Source: Thalassia testudinum (lineage: Eukaryota > Streptophyta > Magnoliopsida > Alismatales > Hydrocharitaceae). Taken from it: DNA of 64,000 nt. Both the position numbers and the translations under genes were made by a program. The stretch lies in assembly GCA_037157565.1 (NCBI GenBank), contig JAZHRO010000063.1, positions 92,876,001 to 92,940,000 of the forward strand, in the 5' to 3' direction. The notes under the pieces are model-generated. The model saw only the letters and a list, made by a program, of their open reading frames with translations. It was not told where the DNA came from and ran no database searches. Positions 23,173 to 35,925 of the stretch are shown here, piece after piece. Position 1 is the first letter of the stretch. Each line of letters starts with the position of its first letter.

Positions 23173-23989
23173 ACTTAGGTTATAAATAACGCATTAGATT
23201 CATTCTAGGAATATTAGGATAATGCACGTATTAACACATAATTTGTACATATTATAACTGTCATGATTTCTGCATGAATAAATGTGGAGCAAGTATTTGA
23301 AGATGGAACTTTCAACTAAAGGAACTTATTCATAGAGGAATTCAAATTTTCTTTATGAGGGGAAGGCAAGCAAAGAAAAACCAAATCATAAAATCATAAG
23401 GACACACCTATAATAAATATTTTCTTTATTCGATCGATGCTCCCTGTTGGTTTATTTTCTTCTTTAATTTCTTAATATTTGAATTTATGGTTAACTCCCT
23501 CACTTTCTGCCTTTCTCTACTCCTTTCTTTATGGTTAGTATTTTAATTTATGGATCTCTTATTTTATGCATTCAATTCCCTTTCCTTGTTACAAGCTTAG
23601 ATGCAACATAAAGTGGAAAGTTTGTGCTTGATCATTTCTATTGTGCCATTGATTTCAATCTTCATTTATGGAAAGAAAAAAAATAAAATATAATATAGAA
23701 AGCAAAAAAAGAGAAGAAGGAACGAGCGTGCCTATACTTCGCCTCACAGAGAACGACCTTGGACTCTCCATCCAGGTCTTATAAATTTTATTTGATTCAA
23801 ATTATTTGCAGCTGCAATGAACATTTCGTATCTTATAATGTGAATTTTTTGATCATCAATTGTGAATGCTCTCCTGCAATCTCTAGTAAAAGATGTGCAT
23901 TAGATGCTAACAAGGGATGTCGTAATGTTGGTATTTCCTTTGTAATTTATGAAAGCGCTCCACGCTTTATAAATTGGTTTTCCTTGATT
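23173..23989. other. Intergenic DNA
   Basis: AT-rich. The open frame 23759-24055 has no recognisable motif and runs antisense into a gag fragment. Confidence 0.35.
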
Positions 23990-24573
23990 CTACAAGAAAG
24001 TCATGATTGCTTGCCTAAGGGCACTAGTGTGACCTATAGGAAAGAATTTCTTTAGGAAAGCAGATTCAAGTTCGACCCAAGTCGTGATAGGTCGGGCAAT
24101 AGCTCGATACCAATAGGTAGCCTTATCCTTAAGGCTAAAGGAGAACATGTCATGAGTAGGATTTCCTAACTCTGATTCCACTAATCCAAATTCTAAGATA
24201 GATTCTTAAGATCTTCAATATGTTGGAACGAATCCTTGGAACTATTTTTGTGAAAGTGGGGAATAAGACTAATGATGTTAGGCTTAAGCTTAGGGTCATT
24301 TTCCCCTATCAGAATCTTGACACATGGCTCTACTTAGGCATTGGAACGATTGGAGTAATCTCTAAGCAAAGGCCTATGTGGACATGGTCCATAACCAGAA
24401 CTCGCCTCAAGTAGACGAGCTTGGAGATTCTAAAGAGCAACCATTAGCAGATTGGTCTAACAGTTCTGCTCGAACATCTGTATGTTCTGGTTCAGGAGTG
24501 CCTCATGGATATCAAAAGACGGCATATCATCCTGATCAGGGGGAATCTCAGGATTCTGCGATTGATCTACCAT
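23990..24573 (-). pseudogene. Gypsy-4 gag, N-terminal fragment
   Basis: The start ATG is at 24573 (MVDQSQNPEIPPDQDDMPSF). Later the frame reads PKLKPNIISLIPHFH, FQHIEDL, FSFSLKDKATYWYRAIARP and FLKKFFPIGHTSALRQAIMT. This is the Athila-type Gag core (PFSL.DKA..W....P..I.TW..L...FL.KFFP). Several stops and at least one frameshift are present. The coding similarity ends abruptly near 23990, so the rest of gag and all of pol are missing. Confidence 0.8.
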
Positions 24574-25627
24574 GGGATCAAATGAAGAAGAAGCAAAAGT
24601 AGAAGTAAAGGGGATAGAGTGCTACACAGGAGCAGCAGGTCTAGGTAAACCTATCAATGGAGGGACGAGGGGCGACCTCAGTGATCTCCTCCCATGCATA
24701 AACAGAAAAATGTGCAAAGGCATACTCACGACACTACGAGAAACAGCGGCAAGAAAAACCCAAAAACAATAAAACAAAAGCAGGTTTTCTTCATTTCCAA
24801 AGAAAAGAAGACCTATAATACATGTAAAATATGTGGACACAAACAAATATGGTATACTACAAGCATGTGTCCTCTGTGTCTATGTAGTGCATATCCCTAA
24901 GGCCCTAAAGTCTAAGGTCTAGGGTTGAGATTGCTCACTATTGGCTTCTTATGGCTCTAGTAATGAGATAGACTTGTTGATCTTCGACCAAAGTCCTAAG
25001 AGGTGAAAAGAGGGAAGATAGAAGGACAAACTCATGTGACTCTAGTGATTGCATTGTGTGTACAATAGCATGCAACAGAATGCGATAGAAAAACCCACAC
25101 ACAAGTTTGCAAAATAAATAGATGTCACGAATTTTATAAAATTCCTCTTTTTATATAATGTCTGCAAATGAAAAGTAGATAGCCAAATGTGTTTGCTTTT
25201 TTAGTATTTTTAAACAAGAATATGGTCTTGCTTAAGTCTAAGATAGGGATGTATGTGGAAATGCGTACTCTATGTCCGCAAAAGATAATCCCGAAACAAA
25301 TATCTAGCATGATAATGCACTCTTAGGAGTGTAGGCCTAAAGATACAACTACTAGTTAGATAGAAGATGCCCTTTTGGTATTTTTTTATATCTCTAACTA
25401 AATGTAGCAGGCAAACTATCTAGAGACTATGGAAGAAAATTTCTCACAGAGTATATACTGGAAAAAAATGGGATATATAGAAAGAAAAAAGTTGTCTTCT
25501 TCCCATGTAGGTATTTATCAGATAGGTACCTGAAAGAAGACAAGGAAAATACAATAAGTTAGAAATAAGTAATACAAAAACATGAATAATTTAAATGATA
25601 ATGGTGAATCTAATTTATGCGAGTTGC
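24574..25627 (-). other. Gypsy-4 5' leader
   Basis: About 1.05 kb between gag and PBS, noncoding. Confidence 0.6.
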
Positions 25628-25645
25628 CTCCCCAACAACTGCACC
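25628..25645 (-). promoter_or_regulatory. Gypsy-4 primer-binding site (tRNA-Asp-like)
   Basis: The minus strand reads TGGTGCAGTTGTTGGGGA, a variant of the Athila tRNA-Asp PBS, beside the LTR start at 25653. Confidence 0.7.
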
Positions 25646-25652
25646 AAAAAAA

Positions 25653-26262
25653 TGATGTACAACTACCTTACATAGTTAATTAGTCATTGTTAAGTTATAG
25701 TATAGTGAAAAAGGTAATCAACACATTTTATAAATTTTTACTGGATAAGTTCAAGTCGTCCACTGGGAGGTTAAATTATGTATATCATTCACCAATTATT
25801 TTAAATTACTCTTTATTCTTAATCAATATAATTAACTATTCTACACTTAACTTATATACATAATTACTATATAGATCGTACTTACTATAATTACTAAATA
25901 ACATAACTTACTAAGATAACTATTGCTACTTAAGTTCCTTGCATACTACATATATACTTAAGTTATAATCACTAGCTATCTATGTAATAGTTACTAGGTT
26001 ACTTAATTAAGTTGACTTAATACGTACTTAATTACTATGTTAATTACTTATAATTACTAATTACTTAGATTACTACTTACATTATACTAAGATTTTACTT
26101 AACTTAATATTACTTAACTAATATTGTATAAATTACTTTAGTATAAGTTACTATACTAATAAGTTGCATAATTATCTCATTACTTAATTAACTTCTTAAT
26201 CTACTTATTTAACTTACTACAATATGTTAACCACAAGAATAATTGTAAAGATAAGGCAATCA
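25653..26262 (-). repeat. Gypsy-4 5' LTR (right edge uncertain)
   Basis: Begins TGATG next to the PBS spacer. It is very AT-rich with repeated acttaattacta words (25840-26230). A GCAATCA end at 26262 is a candidate right edge, by analogy with other LTRs here; no target duplication confirms it. Confidence 0.4.
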
Positions 26263-27049
26263 TTCCATAAGTGAAAAAAATAATATGGCATTGAATTACA
26301 AAAAGAAATACATATGGAAAATGTTGTTCTAGAACAACAATTTTTAACATTCAACATTTATTTAAGCCTTAGGCACCATCTTATTTAACACTTAGGCTTC
26401 ATGCCTTCTTAAGTATCACATATATAGCCTTCTCCACCTTACGCTAAGGCTTAATAAAGCCTTCACATATCTCTCAACACTTAGCCATCTTTTTCAAACT
26501 TGAACTTGTCCTCAGTTCAAATGGTTAGATGGGGCCATGTGGCTATTCACAGGATCAATGACCTAGATGGGTTAGATTGGTACCATTACTAGGCTACGTG
26601 TCACCCATCTAGACCTTCCACCTAATGCCCGGAGGCCACCCTGCAAGGCCACGTTTTGGCCCACACACAAGCACACGCACACATGCTCATTTCTTTGCAC
26701 CCTACGCTTATCAACTGATTGCCATCTATGCACATTTCATTATATATGGCATAAAATGCTCTGTAGCTCTCAAGGTGGAACTATAGCTGCCTCTTCTATT
26801 CTGCGTAGCATTGTTTCCAGCACCAGCTTCAGCCTTCAATTCCTCGCAGCTCACTTATCCAAATCAGGCAAATAAGGACTCCATTGAAAGCCCTTAGGAT
26901 TTACTTTTGACTGCATCAATCAATTTAATCATAGGATCTCAGTTAATCCTCTGAATCATGCTCTAGAAATGGCCTGATGCCATTGTCACACTGCTACAAC
27001 TCTTCAAGTGCATACCACCAGATCTCTCTATCTCACTCGATCCTATTTG
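26263..27049. other. Unassigned DNA
   Basis: No coding pattern. It may include the rest of the Gypsy-4 LTR. Confidence 0.3.
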
Positions 27050-28541
27050 AAATTCCCTACGGGATGGGGTGAGATATGCGTGATGTATAAAATACGGAAT
27101 AAAAATAAATAATCTCACAAAAATAAGTAATCACATAATGACACAAGTGATTTTTAGGTGGAAACCCAAATCGGGTGAAATCCACCACCTAACCTTCTCG
27201 AGTTAGGATTTCCTGATCGACAAAGTCGATCAAATCCACTAAACGAATTACTTAAAATGAGGGTAGTTCAACCTCAGTACAACCACGCTACTTTATACCC
27301 GAGGGTAGCGTACCTTAAAACCACCCCTCTTCACGAGGAGTATTTTGTCCCTCAATGGAGATGGGAATTTGCAAAGCGAATACCCAATACAAGAAAAGAT
27401 AAAATACAATACAACCTATAGAGCCACAAAGTATATGGTTAAATCTAGTTACTATAGGTAAGGGAACTTCCCTTTGCTGGAAGTAGGTCGACTTGATGCG
27501 GATGCATGAACCACGCAGTGGCACTTCGCCGCTCTCGTAATCTCGGAGGGAGAGCGGGTGCGCAACTAGAAGATAGCTCTCAAGATGTGGAATGGCGAAA
27601 TGGAGAGCAAGATCTTCTTCTCAAGATCAATTTGACACAAATTAATGAAAATGCTAATGCTTGGTGTATCTTCATAAGGCAAGGGTCCTCTATTTATAGA
27701 GGGCCTAGGAAGGCTTTGGAAGGCCTTAGAAGGCTTCCATAGTCGTTGGGGTTGAATCCAAGGCAAAATAGGCCGTAATCAGAATCATTTATGACGTTGA
27801 CATTGTAATCAGACGTCTGGTCCATGTATCAGACGTTTGGAAAACTTGTTTAAGACATCTGTGAACTAAGTCAGACGTCTGATTCTAGATCGATTCCCTT
27901 CCTGACTTGATTCAGACCTAAATAGGGTTCTAGTGTAAGTCCTTCAGACGATGTACAGGACGTCTAGCACTAGGTTTGGACATGTGGAAAGCTATTGTTT
28001 TTTAGGAATAGATTCTCAAGATAGGTTAACGGCTAGAATATCTCACAAAGTGATTTTGGGTTAGTCGAGGCTCAACGGTCAGATATCGGACGTCTAGGGT
28101 CCTCTACGGATGTCCGATATAAGCCTAATGGTTATTTTCTTTAACGGTAACTTTGTTAACCAACGTTCCACTAATTGGACATCCGGCACAACCATCAAAT
28201 GTCTAGGCTAAGGTTTAGATGTCTGATTTCAACAGACAGAACCTACTAAGTCCAGCCTAAGTTATTGGATGTCTAAGTCAATAGTCAGACATCTTAAAAG
28301 TCACTATCTAACATCTGATTTCCATATTAGACGTCTGATTAGCCTGTCAGAACCATATTTTAGTTTTCTAAGTTCTCTACAGAAAACTTAAGTATCCTAG
28401 GATTGTGCAAGTGTTCCTAGGATACTTTAAGGGTACTTTGAGGCTCTTTAACATAAGATCTAAGAAAGAAATAAAGAGCAAAAATAAAGTACAAAATACA
28501 AAGTACAATGAAATAAGAAAGGAAATCTATCCTATTCTTCA
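27050..28541 (-). repeat. Copia-type LTR rich in CAGACGTCTG palindromes
   Basis: On the minus strand a GATGAAGAATAGG-type start follows a PPT (AAAGAAGGGGGGAGA, 28541-28556). The far end contains GGATTTCACCCGATTTGGG and a segment ending near 27050, resembling the LTR end of the copia element at 34.1-34.26 kb. About a dozen variants of AGACGTCT/GACATCT lie at 27810-28345. The internal region to the right is cut short, so this is the 3' LTR of a truncated copia element. The left edge is approximate. Confidence 0.6.
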
Positions 28542-28745
28542 TCTCCCCCCTTCTTTAAGCTTTCGCTCCTCGTGAAGCTCCTTCTTCTCTGTCAAGCTCT
28601 TCCAATCCGCCATGGATGTGAGCTCGAACTCTGTCTAAACACATCTCCATTTGCAAATATCCTGAAATCTAAGACTTCAAATGCAAATGTTAAATAACAC
28701 GTGTTTTGTTATCATCAAAATAAATGATTATGATTCTCTAGCACC
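28542..28745 (-). other. Copia PPT and 3' untranslated remnant
   Basis: Minus-strand sequence with the G-rich PPT, preceded by ATTTGATGATAACAAAACACG-like sequence typical of the end of copia pol and 3' UTR. No pol domain remains. Confidence 0.5.
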
Positions 28746-28768
28746 AACTGTATTGACTTCACTTGGTG

Positions 28769-31357
28769 CCTAAGGCTATTCTGCACCCTTTAGAAAGGAA
28801 ATGGAAGATCTGGCAGCTAGGAAAGCTCACTGAGCTTCAAAGCTTCAATCTGAAGCTCAGAACAGTCGAAGCAAGATTCAAATAGCTTGATAGTTATCTA
28901 TGGAACTCTAGAAATAATCCAGATTGATTTAGGGGATCAAAATAAATTGAATGGGGTTAAATTTCACTTGGAATCTTATCAAAAGACCTATGAATGCCAC
29001 TAAAGCTCAATTTGAACCCAAACTGAGAAGAATTTCGAAATTACTGTAAACATCAATTAAACACATTCAAATCAACTTCAATTGATTTGCATTGACCTCA
29101 GGAACTCAAACTAGTTATTAATTCTCAATTTTGAAGTCAAGAACTTCAAGAACACCTTTGGGTTGACTAATCAAGGCCTGAAGTTGACTTTTTAATTTAA
29201 AGCTTCTCAGATCAAATAACTATTCCAAATCAATTCTAATGAACCTCAGAAACTTGTTCATCACATCAAAATCAGATTTTCACCTATTTGGAACTCCTAT
29301 CAGACTCTTTCGCCTGAGGTCAAGTGTGGTGTTGTTCGTTGAAAGAATTTGGATGTTCTAAGACTAATCTAAGTACTTAGATTCTTTGGGTCCAACTAAA
29401 GCTTAATGACCTATTGGTAAGGTACTCTGTTAGAGCTAAGGAAGACAGAGAATAACAGCATGGTTTAAGCATTAAAATAAAAGTTTAATAGGTGGAAATT
29501 GATCAGAAGATCATCAAAAGATGATCTGGAGCTCCACAGAAGCTTTCAAGGACTGTAGCTCAATATTAGTGTTGCTAGAGCTCATTGGAGCTCTGGTGAA
29601 GGCTGGGATTAATCACTGGTGATCAAATCTCAATGAAATTATCAAGAAATGTCTCAAACGATTTTTGGTGTTGTCAGAAACATCAAGAACACTTCAACTA
29701 ACTTAATTAACAAATGAATTAGATATATTAACTTAAAACTCTCAAAAATGTATCTTGAGTTTGTCAGAACTCAATATAGATTGTTTCATTTAATTAAGTG
29801 AGGAGAAATGATATTTATGTTCTTGCGAAGGTGTATGAAGTATTAATTTGATGGAAGAACTCCTCTGAGGTTGCCATTGACAGCGAGCTCAGAGGTTGAA
29901 GGTGAAATTTGGCATTTTAGGTGTGATCATTAACATGTGCAATTGAAGAGGGGAACGGGGACCTGATAGTGTGGATATATGATGAAGGACCCCAATTGAG
30001 TGTGGGATTAACTCCGAGGCTCCGCCATAGATAGTGGACACCTTTAGTGAAGGTGGAGATTGGATTAAGCAAGTAGAGTAAATAAGTGAACTAAGAAGCA
30101 ATTGATGACCGTGAAGTCATAAAAAAGATGATCAATATGAAATAGAAGTGAATTGACCTTCGGCACAACCTAAGATGGCTCATCGGAGTCAGAGAAGAAG
30201 ATCAGACAATCTTAACATTTAACTAACTATCTAAGCTATCTAACTACCTAAATCTAATCTCCACAAAAAACTAAAGGCTAGGCTATTGTTACCTGGACAA
30301 ATGGGGGAAGGAGACACTGATGATTCTTCGCCAAAGGGAGGAAATCAGATGTTTAGAACAGAAGTTTGGCAAAGGAGAAAACATAGAGTAGAGAGAGGAA
30401 AATGGTGTCACAACCCCGTCCAGAGACTCAGCAGAGGAAGAGGAAGATTGAGAAGTGATCGCCTCGCTCGGAGAAGACAGAAAGAAGGAAGAAGGTTGCT
30501 AGAGTAGGATCAAATAGCCTATGGGAAACTCAATGTGGGAAGAGGGGTAGGGAGTTGCTAACCTCTAATCAGAGGTCTCTATGGGTATTTATAAGGTTTG
30601 GCTAAGGGTAAAGGGGATGTATCTGACTGGGAAGAGGTCTAGGTACACCGGAAAGCTCTATCATCATCTCCAACAATGGCAAGACTTCCAGGTGTCCTCA
30701 AAGCACATGTGTGGCATCCAAGCTGTTGGATGTGGATAGTTTGTTGATGGGAATCTTATTGTGCATGAAAAAGAAGTTCAACCTTCTGATGCTACTAACA
30801 TCAGAGAAGAACAAGAGTGAATGTCAGCCGTCGGTAATGATGAGAAGAAAATAAGGAAAAGTATAAGACTTGGATGCAAATGTGAAGGACTTGTATGTGA
30901 TAAAAAGGACTCAATTGACATGAAACCTAGGGACTAAAAATGTAAATAGAGACTTTTGAATCTCATTTCAAATTATTTATTTTTCAACTTTTTATATATT
31001 ATTATAAATGTAGTAAATAATATATTTATTCCACAAAATTGCATTTTTACCCCCTTTAAGCTATATTTATTTAAATGATTAATATTATTAAGTTAATTAA
31101 CAACTTAGGTCATATAAATAGTATAAATAATATTTAATATTTTATATATGCTAAATGATTAGGTTTGAGTCCTAATTATTAATTAAACATTAATAGATGT
31201 TTATTAAGCTTTAATTTTGTTATTTTATCATATAAATAAGGTCATTATTTTTACCTTAATTATATAATTAACCCTATTGTAATGTTATTCATTAGTAATT
31301 TAACTAGGAAAACTAACTAATAATGATGAATTAGGAGCCATGATGAGTCTCTCATCA
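28769..31357 (-). repeat. Probable Athila-type solo LTR
   Basis: The right edge, gagccatgatgagtctctcatca, mirrors the Gypsy-2 LTR edge (gctcatgatgagactcttatca). A minus-strand TATAAATAC lies near 30588. GTGCC occurs on both sides (28764-28768 and 31358-31362), giving a 2589-bp unit of the size of the Gypsy-2/3 LTRs. The left end starts TA rather than TG, so the left edge is tentative. Confidence 0.42.
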
Positions 31358-31890
31358 GTGCCCATGGTTGTCCTCTCACCTCTATTCTGGAAGCAGATCC
31401 TCGCTACAACGCCATCCTGCCTCATCCTTCCTTCTTTTGGATTCATTCTCCTTCCTCTAGTCTCTCACCACCTTCATCCAGGTGCTGTCAAAGTGTGATG
31501 TCCCCCAAGAAACCATCGAGGGGGATTCATTCTCTTCTTTTTATCGCTTTGTAGTGTAGATTTTATTTCATACACTATTTTCTGTAGTAAACATTTGTTT
31601 AAGAATCTATTGAAATTTGTTTCTCTCTCTATCTCTCTGTCTCTCACTCTCTGTTTAATTAATTATTTAGCAGTGTAGTTCACTTATAATTATTCGACCT
31701 ATTATTCTACCTTATTTAAAATACCAAAAAAATTTTAAAAGCACAAAACACCAAAGACAAATAAAATAAACATGGATCTTTATAATCAAACATTTGCCTC
31801 CTTGTATTCGATCTAGGACACACCGAGTCTCAATTATTTTTATTTGACAATCCAATTTTCGTGACTATGACGACAAGGTTTTAAAGCCCT
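31358..31890 (+). repeat. LTR fragment, Tat/Athila-like, plus orientation
   Basis: Contains a CT-rich zone and ctccttgtattcgatctagg plus accgagtct near 31798-31830, which resembles the conserved 3' end of Tat-type LTRs (TGTGGATTCGACCTCGGTCT-like). Confidence 0.35.
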
Positions 31891-33043
31891 GATTTTTCTC
31901 GTGAATTTACCACTTGTCACTAGGTCTTCTTGGGACCAAACTTGGCGTATCGTGTCACCTACGTTACAGCAACGATAGTTGAAATGGGTCACAAAACAAG
32001 GATAAGCCAACCAGCTTAGTAGGGACAAAATCGCATGTAACACTAAAGCAAGAAGGGTAGTGTATGGGTTTGTGTACCAAGGCCAGCTACCCAACCATTT
32101 TCTCCATTCACTCATGCCTTAACTATGCAACAGACGAACCACAAACCTTTAACCAACTCTTATAGTTAACCCATGTTTTGTTAACACTATAGGCTAACTA
32201 CAACCCTTTTGCTTATTTACTAGGATTTATTCATATGGTTATTCAATTTTATTATTTCATGATTTATTCCCTCACTTGCCTCAGAAGTCAAATTCTAGGA
32301 ATCATCCCTCTCTACTAGAGGTGATTTAGATGTAGCTTCCATTGGATCCCAGCTTGATAGCCCCTCCCTAGCTAGGGGAGAGCTAACAAAGCTGAAAACC
32401 CTTGCAAAAGGCATACCCATTCTTGACACATCGAGAACATTGCTGACCTTATTCAAAAGAATCAGGTCAAAACTTCAAAATTTAAAGGGAGCAACTCAGC
32501 TTGTATCGATTGAGGTATAGTCATGATTATTCATATTTAATTGTTGTAGGGTAGGTTGGATGTTTAACAAGCCACACCAGTGCCTTTTGATAGGAGCATG
32601 TACTTTGGGTGTACCCTCTCAACCAGCCACCTAATTGAGGCTACAACTCTTACCCATCTCAGGCAGGGTTGGTTAGATGTTTAATGGGTCGCACTATTGC
32701 TTCCTTATGGAACACGATCCTCTAAGTGTGCCCACTCAGTCCTTCGTTGGTACTGAGGCCATGACCAACTTACATTCCACACATGTCCTGATACCACAAT
32801 TGGATTCAGGTACCCCCAACGACAACCACCTACCGTGTCATCATGATTGAGAATCCTCTAGATCCCAAGGTCAGTCACAAGTAGCCACTCGCTACTTCAG
32901 CTCTTCAAGTCTCCAACCCACAATAGTGAACCCTCAGTTCACGATGTCAATGGTTCAGCTCTACGAGATCACCTAGTAGACTTACTCATCTTTTAATCCA
33001 TTTTGGTTCCTATATTAAGAATGGAATCCTAAGGGACCTATGT
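31891..33043. other. Unassigned DNA with an imperfect tandem duplication
   Basis: No genes seen. Units starting at 32554 and 32671 (ggttggatgtttaa and ggttagatgtttaa) are two diverged copies of a 117-bp repeat. Confidence 0.4.
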
Positions 33044-33263
33044 TCGACGTAAAATCATGATTTTGAATATTTCTGTCATAATATAGTGCGAAAATACGTC
33101 GACAAATAAAATAACAAAACTTAGTAAGTTCCGATCAAACTTAGGGAGGCAGAAAAATGAATTTCTAACTTAATTTCTAACTAACTAAGATTCTAAATTA
33201 GATAACTAAGATTGAATGTGGCAGATTGCCTGCGCCAACAATTCACTGGTCGTGAATTCGAAA
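33044..33263 (-). repeat. Start of an Athila-type LTR, interrupted by the copia element
   Basis: Reads tgttcgacgtaaaatcatg, then gtgcgaaaatacgtc, ttagtaagttccgatc and agggaggcagaaa. It follows the order of the Gypsy-1 LTR start (gcgtgaaatacgtctc, cttggtgagtcc, agggaggcaaaaa). The rest is displaced rightwards by nested insertions. Confidence 0.55.
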
Positions 33264-34260
33264 TGTACAATCATTGTAAGCACCTCTGTTTTGATGCATT
33301 AAAATTATGTTTATTTCTACACTAAAATTTCAGGACTATCTTGGATTAAAGATTCTCTTTCGGGTCCAGTTTAGATGGTTGCTGACTTGTGTCTTTTGCT
33401 TTTTGGAGTCTAGGATATCATTGTAAGGAACCTAAAAAATAAAACAATCAAATAGTTTTTCACGCTTCTTTGAAAATCAACTTTTAGGGTTATTGATCGA
33501 TCAATCTTCCCTCTTGATCGACCAAAATTGATTGATCGACCAACCAACTTTGTTAATTGATCAAACCAATCCTTTCTAGGAAGTTGATTAAAATCATATT
33601 GATTAACTAACCAAGTTAATTAATCGACCAACTAGTGATTGATCAAATAACCTAATTGATTGACCAAATATCTTTTTGATCGACCAATATACCTTAATTG
33701 ATCGATCAATTTGACTTCTTTTTCAGGCCAATTTTTTGGTATAAATAGTGGTCATACATAACTCTTTCAAAATATATATTTCATATAGAAATACTTTGAA
33801 AAAATAGAGCTTCTTGTGCTTCTTTCAAGTGTTTCTATGCTTCACTATTCACGTCATTCAAAAGCTTGTCATTTTGAACCTCTGCTGAAATCCTGGTTTG
33901 ATCTTTTATTTAGGTTCCATAGATATATTTATTGTTATTCAACTTTGTTGCTTTTGATTAACAGATTCCAAGATGTTGGAAAGATTCGTGTTGTTATTGT
34001 TCTTCTCTTCAGGATAAAAAGAGAAGTGGTTGTAAAGAGGTTGTGTCACCCTCGTTCAAGTGGTACTATAGTGAATTGACTAGTCAGGAAAATCTTAAGC
34101 TGAGAGGCTTAGGTAGTGGTTTTCACCCGGTTTGGATTTCCACTCTAAATCTAGGTGTAAACTGTGCTTGACTTTGTTGTGAATTTATTTTTATCTTTTA
34201 CCGTTTCAAAAAGTTATACTATTCACCCCTCTCCTCTAGTATTCGTTCGATCCATAGGCA
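33264..34260 (+). repeat. Copia-1 5' LTR
   Basis: About 1.0 kb, starting near TGTACAATCATTG and ending ATAGGCA ten bases before the PBS. Contains eight or more copies of TGATCGATCA or TTGATCGACCAA (33490-33715) just upstream of the TATA box. Confidence 0.6.
33740..33748 (+). promoter_or_regulatory. Copia-1 LTR TATA box
   Basis: TATAAATAG in a good context about 30 bp downstream of the palindrome array. Confidence 0.6.
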
Positions 34261-34269
34261 AATTGTCAC

Positions 34270-34284
34270 TTAGTATTAGACCCT
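34270..34284 (+). promoter_or_regulatory. Copia-1 primer-binding site (tRNA-Met-like)
   Basis: TTAGTATTAGACCCT resembles the initiator-Met PBS TGGTATCAGAGCC with several changes. Confidence 0.5.
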
Positions 34285-34297
34285 GGTTGTCCAAAAG

Positions 34298-35925
34298 ATG
34301 TCAAAGTCATCTGTTGACATATATCTGAGGGGCAATTACTCATTCAACCTCCTCTCATTGATGGAACAAACTATGGATACTAGAAGACTAGGATGCAGAT
34401 ATTCCTAGAATCAATGGATTTCAAGTTGTGGGATGCCATCGCCTCCAAGTACACATGTCCTGAAATCAAGGAAGGAGTGGCAGTGACACCAGATCAAAAG
34501 AAGATGGCAGCACACAATGCAAAAGCCATGAGTGCAATCTTCTACGGGCTTTCGAGAGCAGAATTCAACTGCATTTCTACTTGCAAGATAGCCTACGAGA
34601 TTTAGAGCATCATCGAAGTCACCCATGAGGGGACATCTAAGGTAAAAGAAACTAGAGTAAATTTACTAACACAGAATTATGAGTTTTTCAGGATGAAAAA
34701 GGGAGAATCAATTAAAAAGATGTTCACAAGATTCATGGACATCATAAACTCCCTAAGAAATCTAGATCAAGAGATCATGAATGAAGCCTTGGTGAGAAAG
34801 ATTCTTTGATCACTCACCAGTGATTGGGAGACCAAGACTGCAACCATACAAGAGTCAAAAGATTTATCTACCTTAAAACTAGACGATCTTATCGGAAGCC
34901 TTATAGCCTACGAAGTTCAACTCCAACACATTAAGGAGCATAAAGATGAAGGAATCAAGAAGAAGACAGTAGTCCTTGAAGCCAATCAACAAATAGAAAA
35001 TTCCTCAAGTGAAGACGAAGAGGAAGACATAACACTCCTCTCAAGAAAGTTCAGAAAGTTCCTCAAGAGAAAAAGAAGTTGGAGAAAGAAGAAAGAAGAA
35101 GCCAAAGTAGACGCCATTATCTGCTACAATTGCAAGAGAAAGGGACACATCAAGAAGGCTTGTCCATTTCTCAAAAAGGAGTCAGAAAAGAAGTTTCCCA
35201 GAAGAGAAGGAAAGAAAAAGGCATTCACAACAACTTGGGATGAATCAGACTCAAGTTCAGAAGAAGAAGAAACCTCCGGAAAAGAAGCTCTCCTAGGACT
35301 AATGGCGTTAGAATCTAAGGTAACCTCCTTTTCACAAGATGAACTATTAGAAGCATTTTTTGATGTGTATGACATAGCGAAGGCACTAAAATTAGAAAAT
35401 TAAAAACTAGCAAAAACATTAGGGGAAGAAACAATGCAAAAAGATATGCTTTCTCAACAAAATAAAGAGTTATTTGAAGAGATCACCTCGTTAAAATCAC
35501 ATGTAGATAATTTAAAGATGGATGTAGACAAATTAAAAGAAAACTCTGTGATTCTCTTAAATGCTCAGGCTAAATTTACTAAGGGAAGTAGAAACTTGCA
35601 TAAGCTATTAGGAGTACAAACCCAAAGCACCACAAAATTTGGATTAGGCTACATACCTAAAAATGATCATGAAATATCTAGTTCTCGCCAAAACAGAAAG
35701 AAAGGTAGCTTGCCTAAACAAGTAGCATCTAACCACCGTGGACCCAAACAAAAATGGGTGCCAAAAATACTATTGCAATCCTATTTTGTAGGTCAAGTAG
35801 ACTATAAGAAGTGGACATATCAACAAATCAATGGAACATTGAAGCCACTCTATAAATCAGCCAAACAAAGACCTCATAAACGCAAACCAATGATAGGAAC
35901 GAGAAGAAAGATGGATCATGGCTAG
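34298..35925 (+). pseudogene. Copia-1 gag with zinc knuckle and coiled coil
   Basis: Gag packages the element RNA. The ATG at 34298 is followed by an early frameshift; the main frame then reads MQIFLESMDFKLWDAI, ATMSAIFYGLS-like sequence (KAMSAIFYGLS) and the CCHC knuckle CYNCKRKGHIKKAC (35122-35163). Lysine- and acid-rich stretches flank the knuckle, and a heptad-like helix follows (35434-35570, LFEEITSLKSHVDNLKMDV). Three in-frame stops occur, near 34603, 34807 and 35401. The frame ends at 35925, where the protease active site should begin. The coiled coil after the knuckle is typical of Sirevirus Gag. Confidence 0.82.
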
